A stretch of 64,000 nucleotides of DNA from assembly GCF_000312305.1 (NCBI RefSeq), contig NZ_HE999449.1, positions 218,463-282,462 of the forward strand, written 5' to 3'. Made by a program: the position numbers and the translations under genes. This DNA is from Prevotella conceptionensis 9403948 (GTDB lineage Bacteria; Bacteroidota; Bacteroidia; Bacteroidales; Bacteroidaceae). Of this stretch, positions 1-10,173 are shown piece after piece; the stretch's first letter is position 1; each line of letters begins with the position of its first letter. Below the pieces are notes generated by a model. The model saw only the letters and a list, made by a program, of their open reading frames with translations, was not told the DNA's origin and did not search any database.

Positions 1-1556
1 ATTACGGATTCGAGTACGCCGCAAGCCTCGTCGTTCAGTCCGCCACTTGCCAAGAAATCAATGGTGGATTGGTGGGTTGAACGCAACTTGTCGAGGAACA
101 GCGTCTGACATTCGCGTACCTGTTCTACGGGTACATCGTGCATCAAACCGCGCGTTCCGCAATACAATATGGCAATTTGCTCGCCCACAGGCATTGGCGT
201 GTATTGGGGTTGAATGAGCAATTGCGTGTTCTTTCGGCCCCTATCCAAGGTCATTGCGGTAACGGCATCCATGTCGCTTGAGAACTTAGAGAAAGCCTCC
301 AGCTCGCGATACTGTGCCATATCTATTTTAAGTGTACCCGCAACCTTCTTCATACTCTTGATTTGAGCAGAGCCACCCACACGGCTAACCGATATACCTA
401 CGTTGATGGCAGGACGGAAACCTTGGTTGAAAAGGTCGGTTTCCAAATATATCTGCCCATCCGTAATAGAGATTACGTTGGTTGGAATGTAGGCGGAAAC
501 GTCGCCGGCCTGCGTTTCGATGATGGGAAGCGCCGTTAGCGAACCACCTCCCTTTACGTGACCTTTAAGACATTCGGGCAGGTCGTTCATCTGTTCGGCC
601 ACTTCTTGCTGGTCGTTGATGCGTGCGGCACGTTCCAACAGACGGCTATGCAGATAGAAAACGTCACCAGGATAAGCCTCGCGACCCGAAGGACGGCGAA
701 GGATGAGCGACACTTCACGATAGGCAACGGCTTGCTTGGAAAGGTCGTCGTAAACAACTAGCGCGTGTTCGCCACGATCGCGGAAGTATTCGCCGATGGC
801 AGCACCTGCGAATGGCGCGTAATATTGCATGGCAGCGGGATCGGCAGCTGTTGCCGAGACGATGATGGTGTAGTCTAACGCACCCCGTTCTTTCAGTGTC
901 TGTACTAAAGTAGCCACCGTAGAGGCCTTCTGGCCAATGGCAACGTAAATACAATACACAGGCTTGCCGGCATCGTAGAAACTCTTTTGATTGATGATGG
1001 TGTCGAGAGCAATGGCCGTTTTACCCGTCTGGCGGTCGCCAATGATAAGCTCGCGTTGTCCTCTACCAATGGGAATCATCGAGTCTACACCTTTAAGTCC
1101 TGTTTGAAGTGGTTCCTTAACGGGCTGACGGAAGATAACACCAGGTGCCTTTCGGTCGAGCGGCATCTCGAAAGCGTTAGACAAATCAATTTCGCCAAGC
1201 CCGTCGATAGCCTCGCCCAAGGGGTTGATTACACGCCCAAGCATGTTGTCGTTCACCCGAATGCTGGCAATGCGGTGCGTGCGCTTTACCACCTGCCCCT
1301 CTTTGATTTCAGAGGTAGGTCCTAAAAGCACACAGCCAACATTGTCTTCTTCCAGGTTCATGACGATGGCCATGGTTCCATTTTCAAATTCAAGCAACTC
1401 GTTGGCTTCGGCATTACGCAATCCGTAGACACGCGCAACGCCATCGCTAACGGTAAGGACCGTGCCAATTTCGTCAAAGTCCTGCCCGTCGCTGATTTGT
1501 TGAAGTTGTTGGAACAATATCTCTGAGACCTCGTTGGGCCTTATTTTATCAGACAT
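1..1556 (-). CDS. atpA: F1Fo ATP synthase subunit alpha (3' end cut by window edge)
   Basis: Non-catalytic nucleotide-binding alpha subunit of the F1 head. Reading the minus strand from the ATG at 1556 gives an open frame to base 3, about 518 codons, beginning [18 protein letters not shown]. Walker A appears as [10 protein letters not shown] near residue 170, and later motifs such as [11 protein letters not shown] and [20 protein letters not shown] are typical of AtpA. Family members are about 505-530 residues, so only the last few residues and the stop lie outside the window. The start codon lies one base after the atpH stop (1558-1560), so the two are translationally linked. It is the last subunit gene visible in the operon; atpG normally follows in Bacteroidetes and would be beyond the edge. 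Certain identification. Confidence 0.97.
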   Translation of the reverse strand, partial: MSDKIRPNEVSEILFQQLQQISDGQDFDEIGTVLTVSDGVARVYGLRNAEANELLEFENGTMAIVMNLEEDNVGCVLLGPTSEIKEGQVVKRTHRIASIRVNDNMLGRVINPLGEAIDGLGEIDLSNAFEMPLDRKAPGVIFRQPVKEPLQTGLKGVDSMIPIGRGQRELIIGDRQTGKTAIALDTIINQKSFYDAGKPVYCIYVAIGQKASTVATLVQTLKERGALDYTIIVSATAADPAAMQYYAPFAGAAIGEYFRDRGEHALVVYDDLSKQAVAYREVSLILRRPSGREAYPGDVFYLHSRLLERAARINDQQEVAEQMNDLPECLKGHVKGGGSLTALPIIETQAGDVSAYIPTNVISITDGQIYLETDLFNQGFRPAINVGISVSRVGGSAQIKSMKKVAGTLKIDMAQYRELEAFSKFSSDMDAVTAMTLDRGRKNTQLLIQPQYTPMPVGEQIAILYCGTRGLMHDVPVEQVRECQTLFLDKLRSTHQSTIDFLASGGLNDEACGVLESV

Positions 1557-1557
1557 G

Positions 1558-2097
1558 TTACTTGTTTTTTAATTCTATTAGAATTCGATTAAGTTTGCTC
1601 TTCACGCTGGCATCCATGCGGTAGGTGTCGTAGTCCAACACAAATCCGCCAAGAATGGCAGGGTCTACCTCCGTGGTGAACTCGACAGTTCCCTGCGTTC
1701 GCTCTTCCACTAAGTGGCGCATACGTTGCTCAACCTCGGCAGTGAGTTGCACGGCCGTGGTGATTTTGCCGCTTGTAATGTGGAAATGTTGCCTGTACAG
1801 GTTAATGAAAGACGAGGCAATGAACTGCAACAAGTCTTCCCTACCCTCGCGCAACACCAAAGCGATGAAGCGTTTCGTGAGTTCGACAGCGGGCGTCCCG
1901 CATGCCGCCATCACCACTGAGCTTTTCTTCGACCGTGAATACATGGGGTTGCACACCGCAGGACGGAGCTCTGGAACATGCAGGTAGCATTCCAACAGGT
2001 TCGTCATGTTGTTATACACATCCTCGTAACAGCGGTCATCAATGGCAGCTTTGAGCAATGCGCGAGCGTATCGAACAGCTATTAACCCTATATCCAT
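1558..2097 (-). CDS. atpH: F1Fo ATP synthase subunit delta
   Basis: Delta (OSCP-like) subunit that joins the peripheral stalk to the top of F1. 179 residues, close to the usual 175-185. The N-terminus ([18 protein letters not shown]) matches the family signature in which an RYA(R/K)AL motif opens the helical domain. The C-terminal part carries a [11 protein letters not shown] segment, equivalent to the conserved V(D/N)P.L(I/L)GG motif. It follows atpF by 7 bp and precedes atpA by 1 bp, so it belongs to the same transcript. No anomaly seen. Confidence 0.96.
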   Translation of the reverse strand: MDIGLIAVRYARALLKAAIDDRCYEDVYNNMTNLLECYLHVPELRPAVCNPMYSRSKKSSVVMAACGTPAVELTKRFIALVLREGREDLLQFIASSFINLYRQHFHITSGKITTAVQLTAEVEQRMRHLVEERTQGTVEFTTEVDPAILGGFVLDYDTYRMDASVKSKLNRILIELKNK

Positions 2098-2104
2098 AAC
2101 TCGT

Positions 2105-2620
2105 TTAGTTGGGGTTTACAGAGAAAGCATCGTCTAAGAAACGGTTAACCAACGACATCTGTTGAGCGTTGGAGGCCAAGTTTTCACGCACAACCTTCTC
2201 GGCAATCTGCACGCTTAGCTCCGCCACCTGTGTACGAATGTCGCGGATGGCATTCTGTTTCTCTACCTCTATCTGCCTTTTGGTTTCTTCGAGCAGTCGC
2301 ACACCCTCCTCGTGAGCCGTCTGTCGAGCTTTCTCAACTATGGCGTCGCGTGTTTGGGCAGCCTCCTTTAAGATGAGTGATTGTTTCTCTCGTGCGTCTT
2401 GAAGAATTTGTTCGCTTTCTTGCTTGATGTTTTCTAGCCGTTCTGATGCCTCATGAGCCTTGCGCAGACTTTCGTCTATGTATGTCTTACGGTCTTCAAC
2501 CATCCTGATGATAACAGGAAAACCGTATTTAACTAGAACAACAAAAACCACCAAGAACGCCAAGAGCATCCAAAAGAGCAAGCCCAAGTCGGGCGTTAGT
2601 ATTGATGGTAAATTCTCCAT
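2105..2620 (-). CDS. atpF: F1Fo ATP synthase subunit b
   Basis: Peripheral-stalk subunit b. 171 residues: one N-terminal membrane helix (about residues 11-33, LGLLFWMLLAFLVVFVVLV) followed by a long charged, Ala/Glu/Lys-rich region that should form the dimeric coiled coil reaching F1. The length is normal for the family. It lies 8 bp downstream of atpE and 7 bp upstream of atpH. Only one b-type gene is visible, so the stalk is probably a homodimer, as in most non-photosynthetic bacteria (inference). Confidence 0.95.
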   Translation of the reverse strand: MENLPSILTPDLGLLFWMLLAFLVVFVVLVKYGFPVIIRMVEDRKTYIDESLRKAHEASERLENIKQESEQILQDAREKQSLILKEAAQTRDAIVEKARQTAHEEGVRLLEETKRQIEVEKQNAIRDIRTQVAELSVQIAEKVVRENLASNAQQMSLVNRFLDDAFSVNPN

Positions 2621-2628
2621 TCGGTTAC

Positions 2629-2871
2629 TTATTTAATCAAGAATGCACACGCTGCAATGGCGAAGAGGGCACAACCCTCAACGAAAGAAGCGGTAACAAT
2701 CATGTTTGTCTGTATTTTGTTCGTAGCTTCGGGCTGACGGGCAATGGCATCCATTGCGCTACCGCCAATGCGACCGATACCTAAACCTGCACCAATTGTA
2801 GCAATACCTGCACCAATACCGCAGCCTAGCTGAGCCAGACCCTCGGCAGCCAATAATGTTGTAATCATCAT
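2629..2871 (-). CDS. atpE: F1Fo ATP synthase subunit c (rotor ring)
   Basis: Membrane rotor subunit of 80 residues with two hydrophobic helices joined by the polar loop ARQPE. The carboxylate that carries the ion is the Glu in TASFVEGCALF (about residue 66). The residue after it is Gly rather than Ser/Thr, and aligning on ARQPE by eye puts Ile where Na+-type rings have Gln. Both changes argue for H+ rather than Na+ coupling; this is inference from known ring signatures. Two adjacent ATG codons open the frame (MM); either could be used. It lies between atpB, with a larger gap of about 190 bp upstream, and atpF (8 bp). Confidence 0.95.
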   Translation of the reverse strand: MMITTLLAAEGLAQLGCGIGAGIATIGAGLGIGRIGGSAMDAIARQPEATNKIQTNMIVTASFVEGCALFAIAACAFLIK

Positions 2872-3062
2872 AGTTCTTATTCTTTTATTAATTGTTTATA
2901 TTCTATTTTAGTTGTTTTGTTCGTTAAGACGTTTCTTACAGTGGCATCCGAGCCTCTTGTGGCATGCACACCTATGTTAAACTTATCACACAATAGCGCA
3001 TTCACACGAAGAACTCTGCCCGTTAAAGTGTGTTCTGCACAAGGCTGATAAGCTTTTGGAAA

Positions 3063-4118
3063 CTACTCGGCAACGTGGTGCTCACGATGAGCCATGCCGA
3101 TAAAGACGGCACTAAGCATGGTGAACACATACGCCTGCACGAATGCGACAAGCAATTCGAGACAGTTCATGAAAAGCAACATGATTATCCCAAACGTGTT
3201 CAATCCCAGGCCATAGCCTACGCCCATGTTCCATCCAAGGAATATCACGCAAGTGAAACTCAATATAATGGCATGACCAGCCATCATGTTGGCGAAGAGA
3301 CGTATCATCAACGCAAAAGGCTTTGTGAAGATACTGAACACCTCTATCACCGGCATAAGGGGAACGGGAAACTTCAAGGCAACAGGAACTTCTGGCCAAA
3401 ATACGTCTTTCCAATACTCCTTATTGCCAAAGATGTTGATAACCAACATCGCGGTAATGGCCAAGAACATGGTTATGTTGATGTTACCCGTTACGTTTGC
3501 TCCGCCTGGGAACACGGGAACAAGCCCAATCATGTTACAAGTGAAGATGAAAAAGAACACCGTCAACAAGAAAGGAGCATAGCGTTTGTATTGCCGTTCG
3601 CCCACGGCAGGCTTTATCAGGTCGTCGTGGATGTACATCACGAACATTTCCATCAAGCCAACGAGACCTTTGGGAGCAGCACTTTTCTCATCCACCTTCT
3701 TATACCAGCGTGCGCACGACAGGAAGACCGTGAGCAAAATCGCCACAACAATCCATATCTGAGCAACGGCTTTGGTTATGCTTAGGTCCAAAGGACGCGT
3801 CGTAGAACCGTCTGCACGCCGTTCATATATCTTTCCATGATGCTGGGCATCGAAGAAAAAGTTGTTCGGAAGATGATGAGCCGTACCCACATACCATTCG
3901 CCCGTGTCGCTACTTCTAACGATGATGGGTAAGGGTATGCTCAGATGCTTGCCTTCGTACGTGGCGATGTGCCATTCGTAAGCATCCGACAAGTGTTCGA
4001 GCACGATCTCTGGAATATCGAGTTCCTTCTTGTCTTCCCCTCCGTTGCTAGCCGCGTGGAGCGACAACGAAGTGAAAAGCAACAGCAGCAGAAACGATAT
4101 ATATCTTACTTTTTTCAT
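3063..4118 (-). CDS. atpB: F1Fo ATP synthase subunit a, with N-terminal extension
   Basis: Stator subunit a, which forms the two ion half-channels against the c-ring. 351 residues, longer than the roughly 270 of E. coli. The extra length is an N-terminal signal-like segment (MKKVRYISFLLLLLFTSLS) and about 100 polar residues before the first channel helix, a known feature of Bacteroidetes AtpB. The essential arginine sits in PFALMIRLFANMMAGH, and the final helix region contains ELLVAFVQAYVFTMLSAVFI. It is preceded by the small membrane gene at 4145-4564. The polar extension is predicted to be extracytoplasmic. Confidence 0.95.
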   Translation of the reverse strand: MKKVRYISFLLLLLFTSLSLHAASNGGEDKKELDIPEIVLEHLSDAYEWHIATYEGKHLSIPLPIIVRSSDTGEWYVGTAHHLPNNFFFDAQHHGKIYERRADGSTTRPLDLSITKAVAQIWIVVAILLTVFLSCARWYKKVDEKSAAPKGLVGLMEMFVMYIHDDLIKPAVGERQYKRYAPFLLTVFFFIFTCNMIGLVPVFPGGANVTGNINITMFLAITAMLVINIFGNKEYWKDVFWPEVPVALKFPVPLMPVIEVFSIFTKPFALMIRLFANMMAGHAIILSFTCVIFLGWNMGVGYGLGLNTFGIIMLLFMNCLELLVAFVQAYVFTMLSAVFIGMAHREHHVAE

Positions 4119-4144
4119 TATAATACATTATTATTATATAGCCG

Positions 4145-4564
4145 TTATGTACCCGACTTACGCTTATCGTTTGAGAAGAACGTGGCGTGGTGCACCAACA
4201 TCGCCACATAGTACAAGGCGAAAACGCATAGAAAGAGCAACATCGCTTGTCTTTCTACCACGAAGTAGTACACGAAAAACACCAACACACACAACAGCAT
4301 GCGAAACCCTGACACACCTAAGAAAAAGGTGGGGAGGCTATCTGGCGACTTTATCGCCACGCGCGACCATACCAGGATGTCTGCCGTCTCGATGATTAAA
4401 AAGACCACCGAACTAACCAGCAACGGCAACGCAACCGCATAACCCAGGAAAAGTTCGGCAACACCATACACGCCTATCGCCAACAAGGCCAGCGTAATGA
4501 GGCTTTGGCAGATGAAACGCCACTTTTGTTTGCCTACTCGCCTTTCGTCCATAGCACTTTCCAT
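4145..4564 (-). CDS. Small membrane protein inside the ATP synthase operon (AtpI-like position)
   Basis: 139 residues with four hydrophobic stretches (about 20-38, 45-65, 84-105 and 110-130) and charged ends. It lies 10 bp after atpC and 26 bp before atpB, inside the operon. Bacteroidetes operons normally have a gene of this kind here, and its position and topology suggest a counterpart of AtpI, which helps assemble the c-ring. I see no clear sequence motif that proves this, so the function is inferred from context. Start chosen at MESAMDERR, the first Met after the atpC stop; the second Met (MDERR) is possible. Confidence 0.75.
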   Translation of the reverse strand: MESAMDERRVGKQKWRFICQSLITLALLAIGVYGVAELFLGYAVALPLLVSSVVFLIIETADILVWSRVAIKSPDSLPTFFLGVSGFRMLLCVLVFFVYYFVVERQAMLLFLCVFALYYVAMLVHHATFFSNDKRKSGT

Positions 4565-4573
4565 AGAGAGCCG

Positions 4574-4822
4574 TTATACCTCCACACACAAGGAGACAAC
4601 GTTCTTTTGCACCTCGACAAAACCACCTGTGATGGCACACTCATGCGTTTCGCCCTCATCCGTGACGTAAACCACTTGGCCCACATCTAGCGAAGAGATG
4701 ATGGGTGCATGGTTGTCGAGAATCTCGAACTCACCAAGACTGCCTGGAACCTTTACGCTCTGGGCATCGCCTTGATAGAGTTGCTTTTCCGGAGAAACAA
4801 TAATCAATTTGAGCATAGACAC
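4574..4822 (-). CDS. atpC: F1Fo ATP synthase subunit epsilon (short form)
   Basis: Central-stalk subunit of 82 residues. The opening (MLKLIIVSPEKQLYQGDAQSVKVPGSLG) and the following EILDNHAPIISSL segment match the N-terminal beta-sandwich of epsilon. The usual C-terminal helical hairpin (about 50 further residues), which inhibits ATP hydrolysis in E. coli and Bacillus, is absent; the frame stops straight after the beta domain. Short epsilon subunits are common in Bacteroidetes, so this looks like a lineage trait and not a truncation. Spacing is 15 bp after atpD and 9 bp before the small membrane gene. Confidence 0.94.
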   Translation of the reverse strand: MSMLKLIIVSPEKQLYQGDAQSVKVPGSLGEFEILDNHAPIISSLDVGQVVYVTDEGETHECAITGGFVEVQKNVVSLCVEV

Positions 4823-4837
4823 GTGCTTTTACACCAA

Positions 4838-6382
<1,545 letters not shown>

Positions 6383-6410
6383 TTATTATATTTCTTTATT
6401 AATGATTGCG

Positions 6411-6442
6411 CAAAAGTAACGATAAAAAACGGAATTGCCAAA
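6411..6442 (-). promoter_or_regulatory. Promoter of the ATP synthase operon
   Basis: On the minus strand TTTGG (6442-6438) is followed after 19 bp by TACTTTTG (6418-6411), matching the Bacteroidetes -33 TTTG and -7 TAnnTTTG elements with normal spacing. The predicted transcript start lies about 35-45 nt before the atpD ATG. Confidence 0.8.
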
Positions 6443-6497
6443 ATGTTCAGGCAATTTAATGTATGCAAACATTAAACTTTTCCAAATGTTGTTCCTT

Positions 6498-7475
6498 TTA
6501 TATGCTTAGTTCGTCTAAAACGGTTATCAGCTTTTTATCAAAGGGTTTATCGCTCCTAATGGCTTCGGAAAGTGGCACATATACAATTTCGTTGTTGCGT
6601 ACACCAATCATAACGTTGCGTTGTCCTTGCATGATGGCATCTATCGCGCCCACTCCTGTGCGGCTAGCCAAGATGCGGTCGTGGGCTGTTGGCCTACCGC
6701 CACGCTGCAAATGCCCAAGGATAGACACGCGCACATCATAGTCGGGGAACTCTTTCCTCACACGGTCGGCATAATACAGGGCGCCACACTTGGGACTTTC
6801 CGATACGATGACGATGCAACTCTTCTTCGATTTGCGTATGCCCCGTTCCATAAACCGCGCCAATTGGTCAACGTCCGTCGAGTCTTCGGGTATGATGGCG
6901 GCCTCTGCGCCAGCAGCAATGGCACTGTTCTGAGCCAAAAAACCTGCATCGCGCCCCATTACTTCGACAAAGAAAATACGTTCGTGGCTTTGCGCCGTGT
7001 CGCGTATGCGGTCTACACATTCCACGATAGTATTCATCGTGGTATCGTAACCAATGGTCGAGTCGGTACCGTAAAGGTCGTTATCGATAGTTCCTGGCAG
7101 TCCAATACAACACAAGTCGTATTCTCTTGCAAACACCATTGCACCCGTGAGCGAACCATTACCCCCAATCACAACCAAAGCATCTATCCCTTCTTTAACG
7201 ATGTTGTCGTAAGCTTTCTTCCTTCCCTCTTCTGTTGTGAATTCACTGCTGCGCGCGGTCTTCAATATGGTGCCGCCCTGCATGATGATACCACTAACGT
7301 TCTCGGTGGTGAAAGGCTTTATGTCACCATTTATAAGTCCGTCGAAACCACGGTATATGCCTTTTATGTTAAACCCATTACAAATGCCAGCGCGTGTCAC
7401 GGCGCGTATGGCAGCATTCATTCCTGGTGCATCCCCACCCGACGTGAGTATGCCTATCGTCTTTACTTTTGTCAT
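6498..7475 (-). CDS. pfkA: 6-phosphofructokinase (ATP-type family)
   Basis: Phosphorylates fructose 6-phosphate to fructose 1,6-bisphosphate in glycolysis; cytosolic. 325 residues, the standard PfkA length. The N-terminus carries [18 protein letters not shown] (nucleotide site), the catalytic motif is [12 protein letters not shown] near residue 125, and [11 protein letters not shown] (about 165) and [15 protein letters not shown] (about 245) bind sugar phosphate. The metal-site motif usually written GGDGS reads GGNGS here (about residue 103). The glycine that distinguishes ATP- from PPi-dependent enzymes is kept, so ATP use is likely. It stands alone between atpD and nhaD. I found no clear TAnnTTTG element close upstream. 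Confidence 0.93.
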   Translation of the reverse strand: MTKVKTIGILTSGGDAPGMNAAIRAVTRAGICNGFNIKGIYRGFDGLINGDIKPFTTENVSGIIMQGGTILKTARSSEFTTEEGRKKAYDNIVKEGIDALVVIGGNGSLTGAMVFAREYDLCCIGLPGTIDNDLYGTDSTIGYDTTMNTIVECVDRIRDTAQSHERIFFVEVMGRDAGFLAQNSAIAAGAEAAIIPEDSTDVDQLARFMERGIRKSKKSCIVIVSESPKCGALYYADRVRKEFPDYDVRVSILGHLQRGGRPTAHDRILASRTGVGAIDAIMQGQRNVMIGVRNNEIVYVPLSEAIRSDKPFDKKLITVLDELSI

Positions 7476-7548
7476 TGTTTTGATAACTTTATCTAGTTTC
7501 TACGCCCCATATATATAATAAGGTGTAGCGTAATCGTCCTTTATTTTG

Positions 7549-7590
7549 GTTGACAAATTAACAAGTTGACAAGTCAACAAGTTGGTATCC
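7549..7590. repeat. Short octamer-like repeat tract
   Basis: About five copies of an 8-bp unit close to CAAGTTGA, including a TTGACAAGTCAA palindrome, in the gap between pfkA and nhaD. It resembles the longer GAGTTGRT tracts beside the 620-bp elements, but no 620-bp element is present here. Confidence 0.6.
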
Positions 7591-7642
7591 CTATCCATTG
7601 TACAAATCTTAGCACGCCATTGCACACCCTCCATCCGTTTGC

Positions 7643-9031
7643 TTACGTAATGAGCCAAAGCAAAGCCATACCCAATACGCCACCCAAAAGAACTTTCCAT
7701 CCCACATTGGCGAAATACCACCCAACGCGCATACGCTCCGTTCTTATCAGCGCCAAACCGCTTATCGAGCCTATGGGCAGAATGTTACCACCCACTGCTG
7801 TTGCAAAAGCAATCATCTTCCAATAAGCCCCGTTTTGGGCGAAGTTGGCCGAATATGAAGTGAGTTCAGCGTTCTCGCCCGACAAAACGGGATGTAGCGA
7901 CAGGGCAGACATAGCCGTAACGAAACTGTCGAGCACACTACTGATGGCCGCACTTGCCACGCCAAAGAACCAAATGTTGGGTGTCTGTTTGTCGATATAG
8001 GCCGTTACCTCGCTGAAAAAGCCCGTTTCATTAACTACGCCCACCGCAAACATGATGCCTAAAACAAACAATATCATCTGCATAGAGCCATATTGCAACA
8101 CGCGTGGTATGCGGCGATGTATCGTTTCGCCCGTGTTAAGCAGCTTTCGGTTGAATATTTCGTTAACCACCCATAGCACAGACAGCACGCAAAGTGCGCC
8201 GAGGAAAGGGCTTAACTTGGTGATATTATGGAATGTAGGGATAAACCACAGACCGCCAATGCCCACAACGAACATCACAAGACGCTGCCAAACATTCAAG
8301 TTGGTATCGTCGCCGCGATAAGGGAGCCGTAAAAATTCAATGTCGATACGGTCGGGCAATGCCCTAGACAACAACCAGGTTGGCACAACACAAGTAACAA
8401 TGCAAGGTACTGCCATGCTTAACGAATAGTTTGTGGCAGTTATCGCCCCCATGTTCCATAGCACCAAGCCTTCGGGCGAGCCAATAACGGTTAATGCTCC
8501 GCCCATGTTTGCAGCAATTACAGCCACACTACCATAAATCATTCGGTAACGCCTGTTGGGTATCACCTGATGAATGAGCGTCAAGGCCATCACCGTTGTG
8601 GTAAGGTTGTCTAAGTTTGCAGACACCACAAAGACGATGAGCATCATCATCCAAAGCAGCTTTTTGCTGTCACGAGTTCGTGCCCATATACCCAAGAAGT
8701 CGAAACAGCCGTTATTGTTCAATATCTCTACGATGGTCATCGTGGCCAGCAAGAAGAGAACTATCTCGCAAGCCTTACCCACATAACGCAAAAAGATGGT
8801 CTGAGCGATAAACTGTTTCACAGCCTGACTGGTGTGCGCCATGCCGTTAAGATAGTCGGCGTAGGCCTGCTTGTGCATCAGCTGCACGAAATCCGTTCCA
8901 TAAGAAACATACAACACCCACCCCACTGTACCAAGGAATATTGCTACAGCGGCCCTATTCACATTTGTAACATTCTCTGTGCTAATGAGAATAAAACCAA
9001 CGACTATGATTAAAAGGATAATCAGAGACAT
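7643..9031 (-). CDS. nhaD: Na+/H+ antiporter, NhaD type (ion transporter superfamily)
   Basis: Inner-membrane antiporter expected to export Na+ in exchange for H+. 462 residues with about 11-12 hydrophobic helices. Features typical of NhaD/ArsB-superfamily proteins include the NLDNLTTTVMALTLIHQVI segment near residue 155 (acidic and Thr residues within a membrane helix), GGALTVIGSPEGLVL shortly after, and the C-terminal SSVLDSFVTAMSAL segment followed by GGNILPIGSISG. Start MSLIILLIIVVGF opens directly in a membrane helix. A -7 element lies about 20-28 bp upstream of the ATG. Transport of another anion or metal cannot be excluded by eye, but NhaD fits best. Confidence 0.88.
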   Translation of the reverse strand: MSLIILLIIVVGFILISTENVTNVNRAAVAIFLGTVGWVLYVSYGTDFVQLMHKQAYADYLNGMAHTSQAVKQFIAQTIFLRYVGKACEIVLFLLATMTIVEILNNNGCFDFLGIWARTRDSKKLLWMMMLIVFVVSANLDNLTTTVMALTLIHQVIPNRRYRMIYGSVAVIAANMGGALTVIGSPEGLVLWNMGAITATNYSLSMAVPCIVTCVVPTWLLSRALPDRIDIEFLRLPYRGDDTNLNVWQRLVMFVVGIGGLWFIPTFHNITKLSPFLGALCVLSVLWVVNEIFNRKLLNTGETIHRRIPRVLQYGSMQMILFVLGIMFAVGVVNETGFFSEVTAYIDKQTPNIWFFGVASAAISSVLDSFVTAMSALSLHPVLSGENAELTSYSANFAQNGAYWKMIAFATAVGGNILPIGSISGLALIRTERMRVGWYFANVGWKVLLGGVLGMALLWLIT

Positions 9032-9051
9032 TATCTTAGACTATTTAAACG

Positions 9052-9059
9052 CAAAGGTA
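9052..9059 (-). promoter_or_regulatory. -7 element upstream of nhaD
   Basis: TACCTTTG on the minus strand matches the Bacteroidetes -7 consensus TAnnTTTG. A TTTG at 9079-9076 is 16 bp upstream, shorter than the usual 19-21 bp, so the -33 assignment is weak. Confidence 0.55.
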
Positions 9060-9178
9060 ACAATTGTTTATGAAACAAACAAGAACAAAAGAAACTATTC
9101 AACTTTTTTTTAGCCTATGTCCGTTCTTTGCGCATTAACTCCCACCGCATGTACATGTTAGTAGCGCATGCATTTTGT

Positions 9179-9798
9179 CTATTTTTCAGTATAAAATTTA
9201 ACATAATAAGTGGCCTTTCCGTCAACCAATCGCCCACCCCGTCGCAAAAAATCGATTCTCGCGAAGGTCTGTTTTGATGCAAAAAGGGACTAGTTGTAAT
9301 TGCAGACAAAATGAATATTTATTTGATGAAACCACAGTTTAAACCTGATTTTGGGCTATCTGCTGCTAAAAAAAGTGCAATATGCCGCTAAATGCAGTGC
9401 GTTTTGGTGCTAAACGCAGTGCGTTTTGATGCTAAATGCAGTGCGTTTTGGTGCTAAACGCAAGGTAAAATGGTGCTAAATGCGGTGCAAAATGCTGCTA
9501 AATGCAAGATGAAAAGCATGAAAATACACTGCAATCGTATAAATATAACTTTTATAATCCATTAAAAACATGGCTGAAAAGGGCGAAATGGACGTTAAAA
9601 AGTGGGATTTTAGCGGCTAAAAGCATGTAATTGGGCATGAAAAAATACAAGCTTGCAACCAAACTAGAAAGGTAAAATGGTGCAAAATGCAGGTTCTGTA
9701 CCTAAAAATAGACAAAACAAGAGACGTAAAAAGCTAAAAATAGTGCCAATTTACCTACTTTTTAACCTATATTTTCGCTAGAACGAAGTGAAAAATAA
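9179..9798 (+). repeat. 620-bp dispersed non-coding element, copy 1
   Basis: One of four related copies in the window. Seen: imperfect terminal inverted repeats (CTATTTTTCAGT at 9179-9190, inverse AGTGAAAAATAA at 9787-9798); the nearly invariant 26-bp block at 9243-9268 containing ATCGATTCTCGCGAAGGT; seven 22-bp units at 9361-9514 of the form TGGTGCTAAATGCAGTGCG plus TTT or AAA; and a conserved tail with TTTTCGCTAGAAC (about 9772-9784). Homology continues about 40 bp past the right end to the octamer tract. Stops occur in all frames. It fills most of the 1.2-kb gap between nhaD and pepO, oriented against both genes. Bases 9060-9178 show nothing recognisable. Confidence 0.9.
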
Positions 9799-9835
9799 AG
9801 GGACATTGTAAAATAAAAACAACAAACTGAATTAA

Positions 9836-9990
9836 TGAGATTGTGAGCTTGTGAGCTGATGAGTTGATGAGTTGATAAGTTTATGAGTTCTTGAGTTTGC
9901 AAGTTGATAAGTTGTTGTGTTTCTAAGTCGTTGAGTTGATGTATTTGGAAGTTGTTGGTTTTTCATGAATGTATAAGCCAGTGAGTTGAT
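9836..9990 (+). repeat. Octamer repeat tract after element copy 1
   Basis: Degenerate tandem array with an 8-bp period, units such as GAGTTGAT, AAGTTGAT and GAGCTGAT, beginning about 38 bp beyond element copy 1. The same kind of tract follows all four element copies on the same side. Confidence 0.8.
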
Positions 9991-9999
9991 TTATCCTAC

Positions 10000-10095
10000 A
10001 CTTTGTATATGAAGAAATATCTATCTTGTATTGGCACCACAAAGATAACAAACACCTATCAATGTATTGAAAGATTAAAAGTCAAGACAGTTTTA
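10000..10095 (+). repeat. Degenerate dispersed sequence shared with 46.7 kb and 58.4 kb
   Basis: This stretch can be aligned by eye with 46681-46800: CTTTGTA..., then ATCTTG, then a stretch which in one frame reads HHKDNKHLSMY (HKDNKLLSIYRNI at 46.7 kb), ending in AAAGTCAAGACA. A stop codon interrupts the frame here, so it looks like a decayed remnant or non-coding repeat, not a gene. Confidence 0.5.
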
Positions 10096-10173
10096 ATATT
10101 AAAATTTGCACTAGAAACATTGCGCAAAGTAAAGACAGGAGGACAAACAATGCCAGATGGCTGCAAAAAGAAT

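Noticed and set aside
3030..3785. Long open frame on the plus strand across atpB
   Set aside because: Shadow of atpB on the other strand; its composition is unlike a real protein and atpB is certain.
9115..9309. Small open frames antisense to the elements (9115-9309, 46373-46780, 57350-57664) sharing PSRESIF-like sequence
   Set aside because: They share the frame because the underlying 26-bp block is the same; copy 2 has stops in this frame (TGA after the DW codons), so it is not a conserved protein. They are likely by-products of the repeat.
9361..9514. CRISPR array
   Set aside because: The 22-bp units are directly adjacent with no unique spacers, and no cas genes are in the window.
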